Shown here piece by piece: positions 27,984 to 37,516 of a stretch of 64,000 bases of DNA. Under the pieces are notes generated by a model that saw nothing but the letters and a program-made list of their open reading frames with translations, did no database searches and was not told where the DNA came from. The position numbers and the translations under genes were made by a program. The stretch spans positions 111,081-175,080 of the forward strand of contig CAMKPL010000001.1 of assembly GCA_946414655.1 (NCBI GenBank), given 5' to 3'. Positions within the stretch are counted from its first letter, which is position 1. The number at the start of each line of letters is the position of its first letter. This stretch comes from an uncultured Caryophanales bacterium. GTDB taxonomy: Bacteria; Bacillota_I; Bacilli_A; RFN20; CAG-826.

Positions 27984-29315
27984 TTAATCAGCAAGAGAAC
28001 CCATTGGATCCCATGGCTTTAAGACCACTGGATCAGCATCATAGGCTTCTTGTTCTTCTTTTGTTAAATATTCACGTTTAACAACGGCTTGGTATGTATA
28101 TTGATCAAACCAGGAAGCAGACATTGTAAAGTAACCTTTACGGCCTCTATCATCTCCCCAAGAGTTCTCAATTTTCCATTTTGATGGTTTTCCGTCTTTA
28201 TCAAACGCAACGCCTGTAATACACATTGCGTGATTCATTGCGCTAGCGCGGAAATCAAGGGATTCACCTTTATCCATTTTAATATCTAAGTCTAATAATG
28301 ACTTATAATCCCATTCTTGGTCGTTCCAAACGCCTCTGACACGATCTCCATAGGAAGCAACATCGCTACCAAACCAAACGATGAATCCGTCTCTAAGTTG
28401 AGCAAGAATGACTTCTTTAAGTCTTTCCATTGGAAGGTTAAGGTGTTTAACAACCTTACCACCATAAACGTTACCTAAATATTGGACAGTATAGGATTTA
28501 TTGAATGGTTTTGATTTGGTTGGTGCGTTAATGCAGCTCACAAAATCATCAATTGTATCACCGATAAATTCATCAAAGAATGACTTTGGAGTATAACCAC
28601 GAACAACGTGATATTTGCCCTTATCATCAGTGTACTTAAGGTCAAATGTTTTTGGTGGAAGACCATAACATGAAACGAGAGCTTTATAGAATCTCTTCAT
28701 GTAAGAATCTTTAAGTTCTTCGACCGCTTTCATTCCTTTTTCAGCTTTCACCTTTCGTGATTCGCTAGCGAAACGACGAACTTCAGCATTTAATAAAGCA
28801 TTCAAAGAACGGGTTGAACTAGATGTATATGTTTCAACATATGCGTTCTTTGGGCATAAGCCATATTTCTTAACAACGTTAACAAGCATGTCCCATTGAC
28901 CACCATCGCCAATTCCGTTTTGGACTAAGAATTGAACAGTACGATCATCATAATCGCAATCGATTGTTTCAATAAGGGCTTCTAATGTGTAGTTAAGTTT
29001 TTCTAATTTGTCATAGAAAGCAATATAGCTTTGTGACAATTTGAAAGAATTAAGTCCAAGTTTACGACCAATTCTTTCTCTCATGCAGTTGCAACCAGCA
29101 AAGATCCAGCATCTTCCAGATGCTTTTTGGTTCGCAACATCCATTGATTTGATGTTAATATCAAAGTTAAAATCAAGATCCTGGACTGCGTCTTTGCTTC
29201 CAGCAACAGTGTTAATATCTGCACCAGTTAATGCATGGCGAGCGACTGTACAGGAATGATCTTTTTCATATTCACTTTGTATTTTCTCTAATTCACTAAT
29301 TTTGATTTCTTTCAT
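27984..29315 (-). CDS. pepC: aminopeptidase C (bleomycin hydrolase family, C1B)
   Basis: A papain-fold cytoplasmic cysteine aminopeptidase. The 443-aa protein shows all three catalytic regions: Cys in [12 protein letters not shown] (about residue 68), His in MNHAMCITG and Asn in IENSWGD. The C-terminus, which self-regulates the exopeptidase activity in the family, reaches a normal end. A strong AAAGGAGG precedes the ATG. First gene of pepC-gpmA-mazG. Confidence 0.95.
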   Translation of the reverse strand: MKEIKISELEKIQSEYEKDHSCTVARHALTGADINTVAGSKDAVQDLDFNFDINIKSMDVANQKASGRCWIFAGCNCMRERIGRKLGLNSFKLSQSYIAFYDKLEKLNYTLEALIETIDCDYDDRTVQFLVQNGIGDGGQWDMLVNVVKKYGLCPKNAYVETYTSSSTRSLNALLNAEVRRFASESRKVKAEKGMKAVEELKDSYMKRFYKALVSCYGLPPKTFDLKYTDDKGKYHVVRGYTPKSFFDEFIGDTIDDFVSCINAPTKSKPFNKSYTVQYLGNVYGGKVVKHLNLPMERLKEVILAQLRDGFIVWFGSDVASYGDRVRGVWNDQEWDYKSLLDLDIKMDKGESLDFRASAMNHAMCITGVAFDKDGKPSKWKIENSWGDDRGRKGYFTMSASWFDQYTYQAVVKREYLTKEEQEAYDADPVVLKPWDPMGSLAD

Positions 29316-29390
29316 AAATCATCCTCCTTTGTCAGCAATAACAATTTTATATAAAAATTATTATTTTTCCACTAAAAAGAAAATTCTTCG

Positions 29391-29396
29391 TATAAT
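29391..29396 (+). promoter_or_regulatory. -10 box of the adenosine deaminase gene
   Basis: A perfect TATAAT ends 8 nt before the ATG at 29405. No Shine-Dalgarno sequence lies between them, so the transcript is predicted to be leaderless. The -35 is weak (TTCCAC, 18 bases upstream). Confidence 0.65.
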
Positions 29397-29404
29397 ATCA
29401 ACAT

Positions 29405-30388
29405 ATGAACTACAAAAAATACGCAATTGCAGACATTCATCTACATTTAGATGGATCGCTATCTTCCAAAGTTATTATCGAGGTGGCAAAAGAAGAAGGC
29501 ATCAAACTTCCAACTTATTGCCTTCATAAACTGAACAAATATTTAAGAGTGCCAAAAAACTGCCAATCTCTTAATGAATACCTAGAACGTTTTAGCCTTC
29601 CAAATCTTGTTCTCCAATCCAAAAACGGATTAAGAAAATGCTCTTTAGATTTATTAGAACGTCTTTCCAAGCAAGGTCTTAAGTATTGCGAGGTTAGAAT
29701 GGCGCCACAACTCTCCACCGCTCAAGGTTTGACACAAAAAGAGGTTGTTGAAACTTTAGTCACAACCTTTGCTGAACAAAAATTCATTCGTGCGAACCTC
29801 ATTCTTTGTTGTATGCGCGGAAAAGACACTCATGAAGCAAATATGGAAACTGTAGAGCTTGCGAAAGAATTCTATGGAAAAGGCGTTGTTGCTGTTGATC
29901 TTGCCGGAGCAGAAGCTTTATTCCCAAATGAACTCTTCCAAAAAGAATTCGAACTTGCTAAAAAATATCAACTACCATACACCATCCATTCGGGAGAAGC
30001 ATCGGGAGCAAAATCTGTTGAATCTGCGATAAAAATGGGGGCATTAAGAATCGGACATGGAATCCATTCAGTCGAAGACAAAAATGTTGTAAAATTGCTA
30101 GAAAAACACGTGATTTGCCTGGAAATTTGCCCAAAATCAAACCTCGACACAAAAGCTATCAAATCCTACTCAGATTTACCATTTAAACAATTAAAAGAAG
30201 CTGGCGTGAAATTCACAATTAATACTGATAATATGACTGTTTCAAACACGGAACTTTGGAAAGAATATCGCACACTTAGCAAACTCGGATTTAAAGAAAA
30301 CGAACTTCAAGAGTTCGCTTTAAATACAATTGATGCGGCGTTCATTTCTGACGCTGAAAAAATTGTTCTTAAGAAATTTATAATATAA
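29405..30388 (+). CDS. add: adenosine deaminase
   Basis: It deaminates adenosine (or deoxyadenosine) to inosine in purine salvage. The 327-aa amidohydrolase-fold protein has the zinc ligands in ADIHLHLDGSL (H12, H14), the HSGEA catalytic Glu, HGIHS and NTDN near residue 275 (the family usually has TDDP or TDN). Lower certainty applies to substrate: related enzymes act on adenine or 6-aminodeoxyfutalosine. Its last 11 bases overlap the convergent hydrolase gene. Confidence 0.9.
   Translation: MNYKKYAIADIHLHLDGSLSSKVIIEVAKEEGIKLPTYCLHKLNKYLRVPKNCQSLNEYLERFSLPNLVLQSKNGLRKCSLDLLERLSKQGLKYCEVRMAPQLSTAQGLTQKEVVETLVTTFAEQKFIRANLILCCMRGKDTHEANMETVELAKEFYGKGVVAVDLAGAEALFPNELFQKEFELAKKYQLPYTIHSGEASGAKSVESAIKMGALRIGHGIHSVEDKNVVKLLEKHVICLEICPKSNLDTKAIKSYSDLPFKQLKEAGVKFTINTDNMTVSNTELWKEYRTLSKLGFKENELQEFALNTIDAAFISDAEKIVLKKFII
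30297..30317 (-). terminator. probable terminator of the alpha/beta hydrolase gene, inside add
   Basis: On the minus strand CGAACT (30312-30317) pairs with AGTTCG (30301-30306) around a 5-base loop, followed by four T. It lies about 60 bases past the hydrolase stop, inside the adenosine deaminase coding region. Confidence 0.55.
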
Positions 30389-31250
30389 ATTTTGAAATTA
30401 ATTCTAATACCACATCTGGTTCTTCATTATAACCGCCATGATGCGAATTCTCTAAAAGTACCCACTTCGCGTGAGGTATTTTTTCTTTCATAACACGGTT
30501 CATCTCTGGGGTCGACTCATCATATTTTCCAGATAAGATTAATGTTGGAACATCAACTTTATATAGCAAATTTGTAACATCGTAATCCGCTAAAGTTCCA
30601 TTTCCAAATAATTCAGAAAATCCCCACATTTTGTTATAGATTTCTTTATTAGTTTTTGGAAAATGTTTGGTTTTTGGTATGTATTTTCGTTGATTTTTCT
30701 TACCGACATGTTCGTCATAAAAACGTTTCATTCCCTGTTTAAAAAGTTTCTTATCGTATGGTTTTTTGTCCTTCTCATTTAAGATTGCTTCAACTTGTTC
30801 TTTTGGATAAGACTCAATCATTTTCAGATGCTCGTCATTCCATATTTTTGTCGATGGAAGAGTCGAGAATAGAATGAGTTTTTCTAATCCTTCATGAGGA
30901 TATTTACACACCCATTCAAGCGCAAGCATTCCACCCCACGAGTGTCCAAGAATAGAAAACTTTTTTAGACCAAAAAAGCGAATAACATTTTCTAGTTCTT
31001 TTAAATATGTTTCAAAAGTCCAAAGGTCTTCATTTCCTTTAGGGACACGTGAATATCCAGCACCTAATTGATCGTAGAAAATTAAAGGAATTCCTTGATC
31101 AGCTAGTTGTTCTAAAACTTCATAACGCTCAACGCATCCTCCTGGTCCACCGTGAAGAATAATTAATGGCGTTCCGTTCTTAATATCGCCAAATGTGTAT
31201 GCACGAGTATGGAATCCTAAATAAGGAATATGATAGATATGTTTTTTCAT
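30378..31250 (-). CDS. alpha/beta hydrolase, proline iminopeptidase-like
   Basis: A 290-aa alpha/beta-hydrolase fold protein. It has the oxyanion-hole HGGPGG motif (about residue 30), the nucleophile elbow GHSWGG, an Asp in the GKYDEST region and the catalytic His near NSHHGG. This pattern fits proline iminopeptidases and tricorn-interacting-factor-like peptidases (family S33). The ATG at 31250 is 7 nt after TAAAAT, with no ribosome site; other in-frame starts lie at 31256 and 31319. It is monocistronic and convergent with add. Confidence 0.85.
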   Translation of the reverse strand: MKKHIYHIPYLGFHTRAYTFGDIKNGTPLIILHGGPGGCVERYEVLEQLADQGIPLIFYDQLGAGYSRVPKGNEDLWTFETYLKELENVIRFFGLKKFSILGHSWGGMLALEWVCKYPHEGLEKLILFSTLPSTKIWNDEHLKMIESYPKEQVEAILNEKDKKPYDKKLFKQGMKRFYDEHVGKKNQRKYIPKTKHFPKTNKEIYNKMWGFSELFGNGTLADYDVTNLLYKVDVPTLILSGKYDESTPEMNRVMKEKIPHAKWVLLENSHHGGYNEEPDVVLELISKFIL

Positions 31251-31292
31251 CGGCATAATTTTATATTGTTTAAGTAAATAATTATACATAAC

Positions 31293-31317
31293 AAAAAAGA
31301 CTCTCCATTGGAGAGTC
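31293..31317 (-). terminator. terminator of eno
   Basis: On the minus strand GACTCTCC (31310-31317) pairs perfectly with GGAGAGTC (31299-31306) around a 3-base loop, followed by a T-run (31293-31298). It lies 23 bases past the eno stop. Confidence 0.9.
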
Positions 31318-31339
31318 AATTTTGATTTTGTTTGATTAA

Positions 31340-32641
31340 TTATTTTGCAAACTTGAACGCGCTCATGCCAGCATATTTAGCTTTTGGACCAAGTTCTTCT
31401 TCAATGCGGAGAAGTTGATTGTACTTGTTCACACGTTCGCCACGGCATGGAGCACCGGTCTTGATTTGACCAGTTGCTAAGCCAACACAGAGGTCAGCAA
31501 TGAAAGTATCTTCTGTTTCACCAGAACGGTGGGAAGTAACAGCAGTATAACCAGCATCATGAGCCATCTTGATAGCGGCTTTGGTTTCTTTAACAGAACC
31601 GATTTGGTTGAGTTTAATTAAGATAGAGTTTGCGGCACCAACTTTGATACCATTGCTTAAACGTTCGACGTTTGTAACGAATAAGTCGTCACCAACAAGT
31701 TGAACTTTCTTACCGATACGGGCAGTAAGTTTCTTCCAGCCTTCCCAGTCTTCCTCGTCGAGAATATCTTCATAGGAGACAATTGGGAATTCTTCAAGAA
31801 GTTTGGCCCAGTGATCAATAAGTTCATCAGAAGTCATATGCTTCTTTTGTTTTGGTAAGTAGTAATAACCAACACCTTTTTCTTCATCCTTCCATTCGGA
31901 AGCAGCAGCATCCATAGCTAACTTGAAGTCTTTTCCTGGAACATAACCAGCATCTTCAATAGCTTTGACAATTTCTCTTAAGACTTCTTCATCGGAAGCT
32001 AAGTTTGGAGCGAAACCACCTTCGTCACCGACAGAAACGGCTAAGCCTTTGGCTTTGAGGTTCTTGGCGAGGACGTGGTAGACTTCGGAACACCATCTTA
32101 AGCATTCACGGAAGTTTGGAGCGCCGACTGGCATAATCATGAATTCTTGGGAATCAACTGTGTTAGAAGCGTGGCATCCACCATTAAGAATATTCATCAT
32201 TGGAACTGGAAGAACAACGTCACGTCCTTCGGATAAATATTTGTAGAGTGGGACACCTTTAATTTGAGCGGCTAATTTGTTAACAGCAAGGGAGACAGCT
32301 AAGATAGCATTAGCACCAAGTTTGGTTTTACCTTTGGTACCATCAATCTTAAGCATTAATTCGTCAATTGCGTCTGGATTAGCAGCATCTTTTCCTTTGA
32401 GTTCTTTAGCTAAGATTTCGTTAACATTAGCAACGGCTTTTAATGTACCTTTACCAAGATAACGTTTTTTATCACCATCACGAAGTTCAAGTGCTTCATA
32501 GATGCCTGTGGAAGCACCACTTGGGACTTCTGCACGAGCCATCATACCGTTTTCAAGCACAACATCAACTTCAACGGTTGGGTTTCCACGGGAGTCAAGA
32601 ATTTCACGACCGTGGATGGATTTAATTTTTGTATTTTCCAT
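31340..32641 (-). CDS. eno: enolase
   Basis: It converts 2-phosphoglycerate to phosphoenolpyruvate. The 433-aa protein starts [20 protein letters not shown] and has [14 protein letters not shown], the catalytic [33 protein letters not shown] and [15 protein letters not shown]. Full length. GAGG precedes the ATG. Monocistronic, with a terminator on each side. Confidence 0.98.
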   Translation of the reverse strand: MENTKIKSIHGREILDSRGNPTVEVDVVLENGMMARAEVPSGASTGIYEALELRDGDKKRYLGKGTLKAVANVNEILAKELKGKDAANPDAIDELMLKIDGTKGKTKLGANAILAVSLAVNKLAAQIKGVPLYKYLSEGRDVVLPVPMMNILNGGCHASNTVDSQEFMIMPVGAPNFRECLRWCSEVYHVLAKNLKAKGLAVSVGDEGGFAPNLASDEEVLREIVKAIEDAGYVPGKDFKLAMDAAASEWKDEEKGVGYYYLPKQKKHMTSDELIDHWAKLLEEFPIVSYEDILDEEDWEGWKKLTARIGKKVQLVGDDLFVTNVERLSNGIKVGAANSILIKLNQIGSVKETKAAIKMAHDAGYTAVTSHRSGETEDTFIADLCVGLATGQIKTGAPCRGERVNKYNQLLRIEEELGPKAKYAGMSAFKFAK

Positions 32642-32694
32642 TTTCTATTCCTCTTTGCGTTAATGATAATAAATTATCACCAAAACTATTTCAA

Positions 32695-32716
32695 TAAAAA
32701 AGCGTGTTAAACGCTT
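32695..32716 (-). terminator. second (tandem) terminator downstream of the lipoprotein gene
   Basis: On the minus strand AAGCGT (32711-32716) pairs with ACGCTT (32700-32705) around a 5-base loop, followed by a T-run. It backs up the terminator at 32721-32751. Confidence 0.7.
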
Positions 32717-32720
32717 ACAT

Positions 32721-32751
32721 AAAATAAAAAACCCGGATTAGTAAATCCAGG
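32721..32751 (-). terminator. terminator overlapping the lipoprotein stop codon
   Basis: On the minus strand CCTGGATT (32744-32751) pairs with AATCCGGG (32732-32739, one G-T pair), followed by TTTTTT. The stop codon at 32738-32740 lies inside the hairpin, so the last few codons form one arm. Confidence 0.8.
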
Positions 32752-33532
32752 TAATTTGAATAGATTCTAGAAAGATGCGGTTATGATCGGTTCCACCGAT
32801 CAATTCATTTTCTATTGTTAACGAAGTAAATGTTTCAGATGGTTCATAAGTAACAGTACGAGATTCTGGTTCAACATTTGTTTCTGTAACAGTCATCGAT
32901 GTTTCAGATCCATTAACAATTAGTTTCGCGCTATCGGTGTGCCATTGTTCTTCTGTTTCTTTTGAGTAGTCTCTATACCATTTATGGTAATTATTCACTT
33001 TTAAGACGACTTTTTTCATTGGTGTTGCACTTTGCCAAACAATCTTTCCAGCATCAGAAGTTCCTATTGTTAAATAAACATCTGTCCCATTATTGCGGTC
33101 AACGTTTGTGTTTAATGCTGTATAAGCAATAGAGCCGATCATTCCCTCGATATCGCAAATAGTTGAAAAATAATTTGTTAAAAGTTCAGCATTTTTCTTT
33201 TTATCATTAGGTTGAGAGTCATCGTGGTTATCAATCTGCCTTCCTCCAGCATTAAAACCAGTTCCAGTTTCAAAATTGTCTAAAGACGTCTCGATTAAGC
33301 GCGATACTTCAGTGCCTGGTTCAGGTGGAGGAGTTATAGAACTAGACGAAGAAGGTAAAACGCTAGTTGGAGCAACTTGAGATGATACCGCAACAGAAGA
33401 TGTTCCTGGCTCAACACTTGTTTGAGATGTTGGAGAATCGCCAGAAGATTGTTTCTTCTTCTTTGGTGTAGAAGTACAACCAGAAACAACTAAAGCGAAC
33501 AATAATAAAGGTAAGACGGATGTTTTATTCAT
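32738..33532 (-). CDS. lipoprotein with shared signal/linker module and a beta-rich C-terminal domain
   Basis: The 264-aa protein has a signal peptide with lipobox (VVSGC, Cys19), then a basic TPKKKKQSS stretch and a Ser/Thr/Pro-rich linker to about residue 75. The rest is a globular, probably beta-rich domain (for example MKKVVLKVNNYHKWYRDYS, TSMTVTETNVEPESRTVTYE, HNRIFLESIQITWIY) of no recognised family. The lipobox and linker are nearly identical to those of the lipoprotein at 39518-40909, while the C-terminal domains differ. GAGG precedes the ATG, and a TATAAT box lies about 19 nt upstream, back to back with the next gene. Confidence 0.8.
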   Translation of the reverse strand: MNKTSVLPLLLFALVVSGCTSTPKKKKQSSGDSPTSQTSVEPGTSSVAVSSQVAPTSVLPSSSSSITPPPEPGTEVSRLIETSLDNFETGTGFNAGGRQIDNHDDSQPNDKKKNAELLTNYFSTICDIEGMIGSIAYTALNTNVDRNNGTDVYLTIGTSDAGKIVWQSATPMKKVVLKVNNYHKWYRDYSKETEEQWHTDSAKLIVNGSETSMTVTETNVEPESRTVTYEPSETFTSLTIENELIGGTDHNRIFLESIQITWIY

Positions 33533-33579
33533 TTTGAACCTCTGTGTTAAAATTATATCAATAAATAAGGGATTTGTTT

Positions 33580-34134
33580 ATGAAAGTATTAATGCTATTG
33601 GCTGATGGTTTTGAAGATACAGAGGCCCTAACTACTAGAGATGTTTTAATAAGAGCAGGAATTGAAGTTACAACCGCATCAATTACTGATCGACTTGAAG
33701 TGCAATCTTCATTTGGTGTTCATGTTTTGGCTGATGCACTTCTAAAACTAATTTTTGATACAACTCCATACGAAGCAATTATTCTTCCTGGTGGAGGACG
33801 AGGAACAAGAAACTTATCTGAGAGTCCATTAGTTCCACTTTACTTAGAAAAATTTGCTTCTCAAGGAAAACTTTTATGCGCAATCTGCGCCGCACCATCA
33901 ATCCTAGGAAAACATGGTTATTTAAAAAACAAAAAATATACGTGTTTTGCAGGATTTAATGAAGTAATTGCTGGTGATTTTACTGCAAATGAAGTAGAAA
34001 AATCTGGAAATATTATTACAGCAAGATCAATGCAATATTCGATTCCTTTTGCATTAACAATTATTGAGGAATTGATGGGGAAAGAAGTAAAAGAAAAAGT
34101 CCAAATCGGACTTCAAGGATTAGATCCAAAATAA
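33580..34134 (+). CDS. DJ-1/PfpI family protein
   Basis: The 184-aa protein has the family start MKVLMLLADGFEDTEALTTR with the conserved Glu15, and a nucleophile-elbow cysteine, C103, in AICAAPSILG. Members include chaperone or deglycase-like DJ-1, YajL/ThiJ and stress proteins, so the exact function is open. The ATG at 33580 has AAGGGA 7 nt upstream; the frame opens two codons earlier. It is convergent with the ATP-grasp gene, whose stop begins at the next base. Confidence 0.87.
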   Translation: MKVLMLLADGFEDTEALTTRDVLIRAGIEVTTASITDRLEVQSSFGVHVLADALLKLIFDTTPYEAIILPGGGRGTRNLSESPLVPLYLEKFASQGKLLCAICAAPSILGKHGYLKNKKYTCFAGFNEVIAGDFTANEVEKSGNIITARSMQYSIPFALTIIEELMGKEVKEKVQIGLQGLDPK

Positions 34135-35004
34135 TTACTTACTTAAGATATAATCAACATACAACCGGGCAACATTTATACCGGTTGTTTTTTCTATTCC
34201 TTCATAGAAAGCATTCGAGTTCACTTCAGAAAGAATTGGTTCCCCATTTTCTCCTTCAAGAAGATCTACACCGCAATAATCAAGTTCTAAAATTCTCGCC
34301 GCTTTTTCAGCAACTTCTAAATAGGATTTTGGAAGATCAACAACATAACTTTTTCCACCTGCAGCTAAATTAGAGAGATAAGAAAACTTGTTCTCTCTTT
34401 TCATATAAGCAACAGTTTTGCCTCCAATTACAATTATTCGATAATCTTTACCTTTTGAGGATGCAATAAATTGCTGAAAAATATGAGGCACATGAATGAG
34501 TTTATTTTCTAAATCTAATAATTCGTTTTTGTTTGTTACAAAATAAACTTGTCTACCTAAACTACCATAGTTTTCTTTAACTATCATTGGTAAACCAATG
34601 ATTTCAATAACATTGTCTAAATATTTTCGATTTCCATCATCTCTATAACAAAGTGGCGATGAAATTGTTGTAGGCATTTTAATTCCTTGATCGGATAAAG
34701 AAAGATGCGTGAGCATTTTATCATCGCATTTAACAATTGAAGAGCAGCTATTAAAAAGGCGGTAACCAGCTCTTTCTAATTCCTCGGCAATGTATCTGTC
34801 TTTATCTGTATAAATAACAAAATCATAGTTAGGTAAAGTCGATTTTACATTGCCTTCACTTAAATAAGAAAAAACATCTGTGCTTGTACGAACATCAACG
34901 GGCACACCTTTTTTTGAAAACTCTTCTTTGAGTCGTTTAAGCTGGTGTTGAATACCTTCAGCAACACCAAATCCGTTTATAATAATCAATCCTTTTTTAC
35001 TCAT
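34135..35004 (-). CDS. ATP-grasp ligase, RimK-like
   Basis: The 289-aa protein matches the RimK/LysX branch of ATP-grasp enzymes. Those enzymes ligate amino acids (often glutamate) to proteins, cofactors or small molecules. Visible motifs are PMIVKENYGSLGRQVYFV (ATP-grasp core), FQQFIASSKGKDYRIIVIG, and SEVNSNAFYEGIEKTTGINV at the C-terminus (metal/ATP site). The substrate is unknown. Its ATG overlaps the end of the upstream membrane-protein gene by 8 bases, so the two are co-translated. Confidence 0.85.
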   Translation of the reverse strand: MSKKGLIIINGFGVAEGIQHQLKRLKEEFSKKGVPVDVRTSTDVFSYLSEGNVKSTLPNYDFVIYTDKDRYIAEELERAGYRLFNSCSSIVKCDDKMLTHLSLSDQGIKMPTTISSPLCYRDDGNRKYLDNVIEIIGLPMIVKENYGSLGRQVYFVTNKNELLDLENKLIHVPHIFQQFIASSKGKDYRIIVIGGKTVAYMKRENKFSYLSNLAAGGKSYVVDLPKSYLEVAEKAARILELDYCGVDLLEGENGEPILSEVNSNAFYEGIEKTTGINVARLYVDYILSK

Positions 35005-35548
35005 GTTTTTTTAAATCTAAAATTAATTTTGTAAGTGGTAAGGCACCGTTTGCAACAAAGACAGTTGTCAAAAACACAACGTGAACAAAGATTCCTTCTT
35101 CAAGTTCTAAAATTAAAAGAATTCCAAACAAAATATCAGCAAAAGAAATGACGTATTCAGCCAAATCTAGTGGCTTTTTGCAGGATCTTTTTAAAATAAA
35201 TGCGCCTGTAGCAATCTCTAATAATCCAGACAGAGCATCAAGAAGTCCGAACAACAAACATACCAACCATAACTCGGCTTTGTAATAAGCCAAAGTGAAG
35301 ATTCCTAATCCAACGCCAATAATTGCTAACCCCAGATAAATGTATTTAGCTCGTGGATTTTTGAAATTTCGATAAAACTCAGCAAAATGGAAAACTGAAG
35401 CAAGTAAAAACAATATTCCAAGTGCAACTCTTTCAAAGTCGCGACCGATAATTAAAAATGCAATTAAGATTCCAGCAAAAATAAAACAATATGAAATAAA
35501 GAACAATCTCAGTGCAATTTCAGCCTTGTTTTTTGAGTGTTTATTCAT
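34997..35548 (-). CDS. DUF308/HdeD-like membrane protein
   Basis: A 183-aa protein with six predicted membrane spans grouped in three pairs, like HdeD/DUF308 proteins (for example FIFAGILIAFLIIG, LFLLASVFHFAEF and YLGLAIIGVGLGIFTLAYY). The function of that family is not settled (acid resistance in Escherichia coli for HdeD). The ATG at 35548 is 7 nt after TAAAAT and has no ribosome site, again suggesting a leaderless start; the frame also offers an ATG three codons upstream. It heads a two-gene unit with the ATP-grasp gene. Confidence 0.75.
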   Translation of the reverse strand: MNKHSKNKAEIALRLFFISYCFIFAGILIAFLIIGRDFERVALGILFLLASVFHFAEFYRNFKNPRAKYIYLGLAIIGVGLGIFTLAYYKAELWLVCLLFGLLDALSGLLEIATGAFILKRSCKKPLDLAEYVISFADILFGILLILELEEGIFVHVVFLTTVFVANGALPLTKLILDLKKHE

Positions 35549-35659
35549 AGCAATCATTTTACCACTAAAGGTACTGGTATTTTACAATTTTGTAATTTTC
35601 TATCTTTTAGAATTGAATTATTTTTCATAAATAATTATATTTATACAGCATCACAAATT

Positions 35660-37516
35660 ATGTTAGAGAAAGTTAAATTAATCGCAAAATCCGTTCGCCA
35701 GTACAAGAAATATGCGATCTGGACACCAATCTTAATGATTATTGAAGCACTAATGGAATGTGCGATGCCTTTCGTTATGTCGATGTTAATCGATACGATT
35801 ACTCAAGCTGTTAATGTTACTGCTGCTCATCCTTATAATGAAATTCACGAATTCTCTGACATCTTTAAAACATTAACTTATTCAAACGCAACATTAAATC
35901 TCAAACTTGATGTCACTATTTTTGGAATCATTATTGCCTTAATTGTGATGGCGTTAATTTCATTAAGCGCCGGATTTATTGGTGGAAGAACTGCTGCTAA
36001 GGCTTCAGTTGGATTACAAACAAACCTTCGCGAAGACATCTACAAAAAGATTCAAACATTCTCATTCGCCAATATTGATAAATTCCATACATCTTCATTA
36101 ATTACTCGATTAACGACTGATGTTAACCAAATCGGTATGGCGTTCCAAATGATGATTCGTATCGTTGTTCGTGCTCCATTAATGATTATTTTCTCAGCTG
36201 TTATGGCCTTCGTTGCTGGTGGATGGATGGCAGTCATCTTTATCTTATTAATTCCAGTCATTGGATTGGGTTTATGGTTTATTGGTAGACAAGCATTCCG
36301 TATCTTTACCAAAGTATTTAAACGTTATGATGCTTTAAATGAATCGGTCCAGGAAAACGTTTCTGGAATTCGTGTTGTTAAATCATATGTTCGTGAAGAT
36401 TATGAAAAACAAAAATTCACTAATGCATCTAATTCGTTAACTGGTGGATTTATTAAGGCTGAAAAGTTAGTTGCTTTAAGCGATCCGCTTCTTAATACCA
36501 CGATTCATATCTCAAATATTTTAGTTATCTCAATTGGTACATACGCAATTTATCGCGGATCAATTGATAATTCCTTCTGGATTAAATTAACAGTCGGACA
36601 AATGAGTTCGTTGATTACCTATGGTATTCAAATTCTTGTTTCTATCCTCATGATCTCCATGATTCTTGTCATGATGCTGATGTCTGTCGAATGCGTTAGA
36701 CGTATTTCCGAAGTCCTAGATGAGGAACCATCAATTAAAAATCCTGAAAGCCCACTTTATGAAGTTAAAAATGGAGACATTGTCTTTGACAACGTCAACT
36801 TTAAATATAAAGAAACAGCACAAAAATGTGCGTTATCAAATATTAATTTAAATATTAAATCTGGCGAATTTGTTGGTATTTTAGGATCCACAGGTTCAGG
36901 AAAAACTTCCTTAGTTAATCTTATTTCACGTCTTTATGACGTTACTGAAGGAAGAGTTCTTGTTGGAGATCATGATGTTCGTGAATACGACATCCCAACA
37001 TTAAGAAAATCTGTTTCTGTCGTTCTTCAAAAGAACGTCCTTTTCTCTGGAACAATTGCTTCAAACCTTAAATGGGGAAAAGAAGACGCTACTGTTGAAG
37101 AGATGCAAAAAGCCTGTGAAATTGCCCAAGCTTTAGAGATTGTTAAAGGTAAAAAGGATGGCTTAAATTCCAAAGTCGAACAAGGCGGAGCAAACTTCTC
37201 TGGCGGTCAAAAGCAACGTCTTTGTATTGCTCGTGCTATTGTTGGTTCACCAAAGATTTTAGTTCTTGATGACTCCACTTCTGCTGTTGATACAAAAACA
37301 GATAAGCTCATCCGTAAAGGGCTCAAAGAACAACTTCCAAGTATTACCAAAATTGTTATTGCTCAACGCATTTCTTCAATTGAAGATGCAGATAAAATTA
37401 TTGTTTTAGATGACGGAGAAATTTCCGCTATCGGAAAACATAGTGAACTTTTAAAAACTTCGAAGATTTATAAAGAAGTTTATGAAACTCAAAATCGAGT
37501 TGGAGGTGCTAAGTAA
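35660..37516 (+). CDS. ABC exporter subunit A, degenerate ATP site
   Basis: A 618-aa type IV ABC half-transporter: six membrane spans, then a nucleotide-binding domain. Motifs: Walker A GSTGSGKT (about 409-416), signature FSGGQKQ (about 512), Walker B ILVLDDS (about 533) with Asp instead of the catalytic Glu, and VIAQR instead of the switch-His VIAHR. These two changes mark the degenerate site of a heterodimeric exporter. The frame opens at 35537, but the ATG at 35660 (MLEKVKLIAKSVRQYK) is the family start; no clear Shine-Dalgarno is present. Its stop overlaps the next start (TAATG). Confidence 0.92.
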   Translation: MLEKVKLIAKSVRQYKKYAIWTPILMIIEALMECAMPFVMSMLIDTITQAVNVTAAHPYNEIHEFSDIFKTLTYSNATLNLKLDVTIFGIIIALIVMALISLSAGFIGGRTAAKASVGLQTNLREDIYKKIQTFSFANIDKFHTSSLITRLTTDVNQIGMAFQMMIRIVVRAPLMIIFSAVMAFVAGGWMAVIFILLIPVIGLGLWFIGRQAFRIFTKVFKRYDALNESVQENVSGIRVVKSYVREDYEKQKFTNASNSLTGGFIKAEKLVALSDPLLNTTIHISNILVISIGTYAIYRGSIDNSFWIKLTVGQMSSLITYGIQILVSILMISMILVMMLMSVECVRRISEVLDEEPSIKNPESPLYEVKNGDIVFDNVNFKYKETAQKCALSNINLNIKSGEFVGILGSTGSGKTSLVNLISRLYDVTEGRVLVGDHDVREYDIPTLRKSVSVVLQKNVLFSGTIASNLKWGKEDATVEEMQKACEIAQALEIVKGKKDGLNSKVEQGGANFSGGQKQRLCIARAIVGSPKILVLDDSTSAVDTKTDKLIRKGLKEQLPSITKIVIAQRISSIEDADKIIVLDDGEISAIGKHSELLKTSKIYKEVYETQNRVGGAK

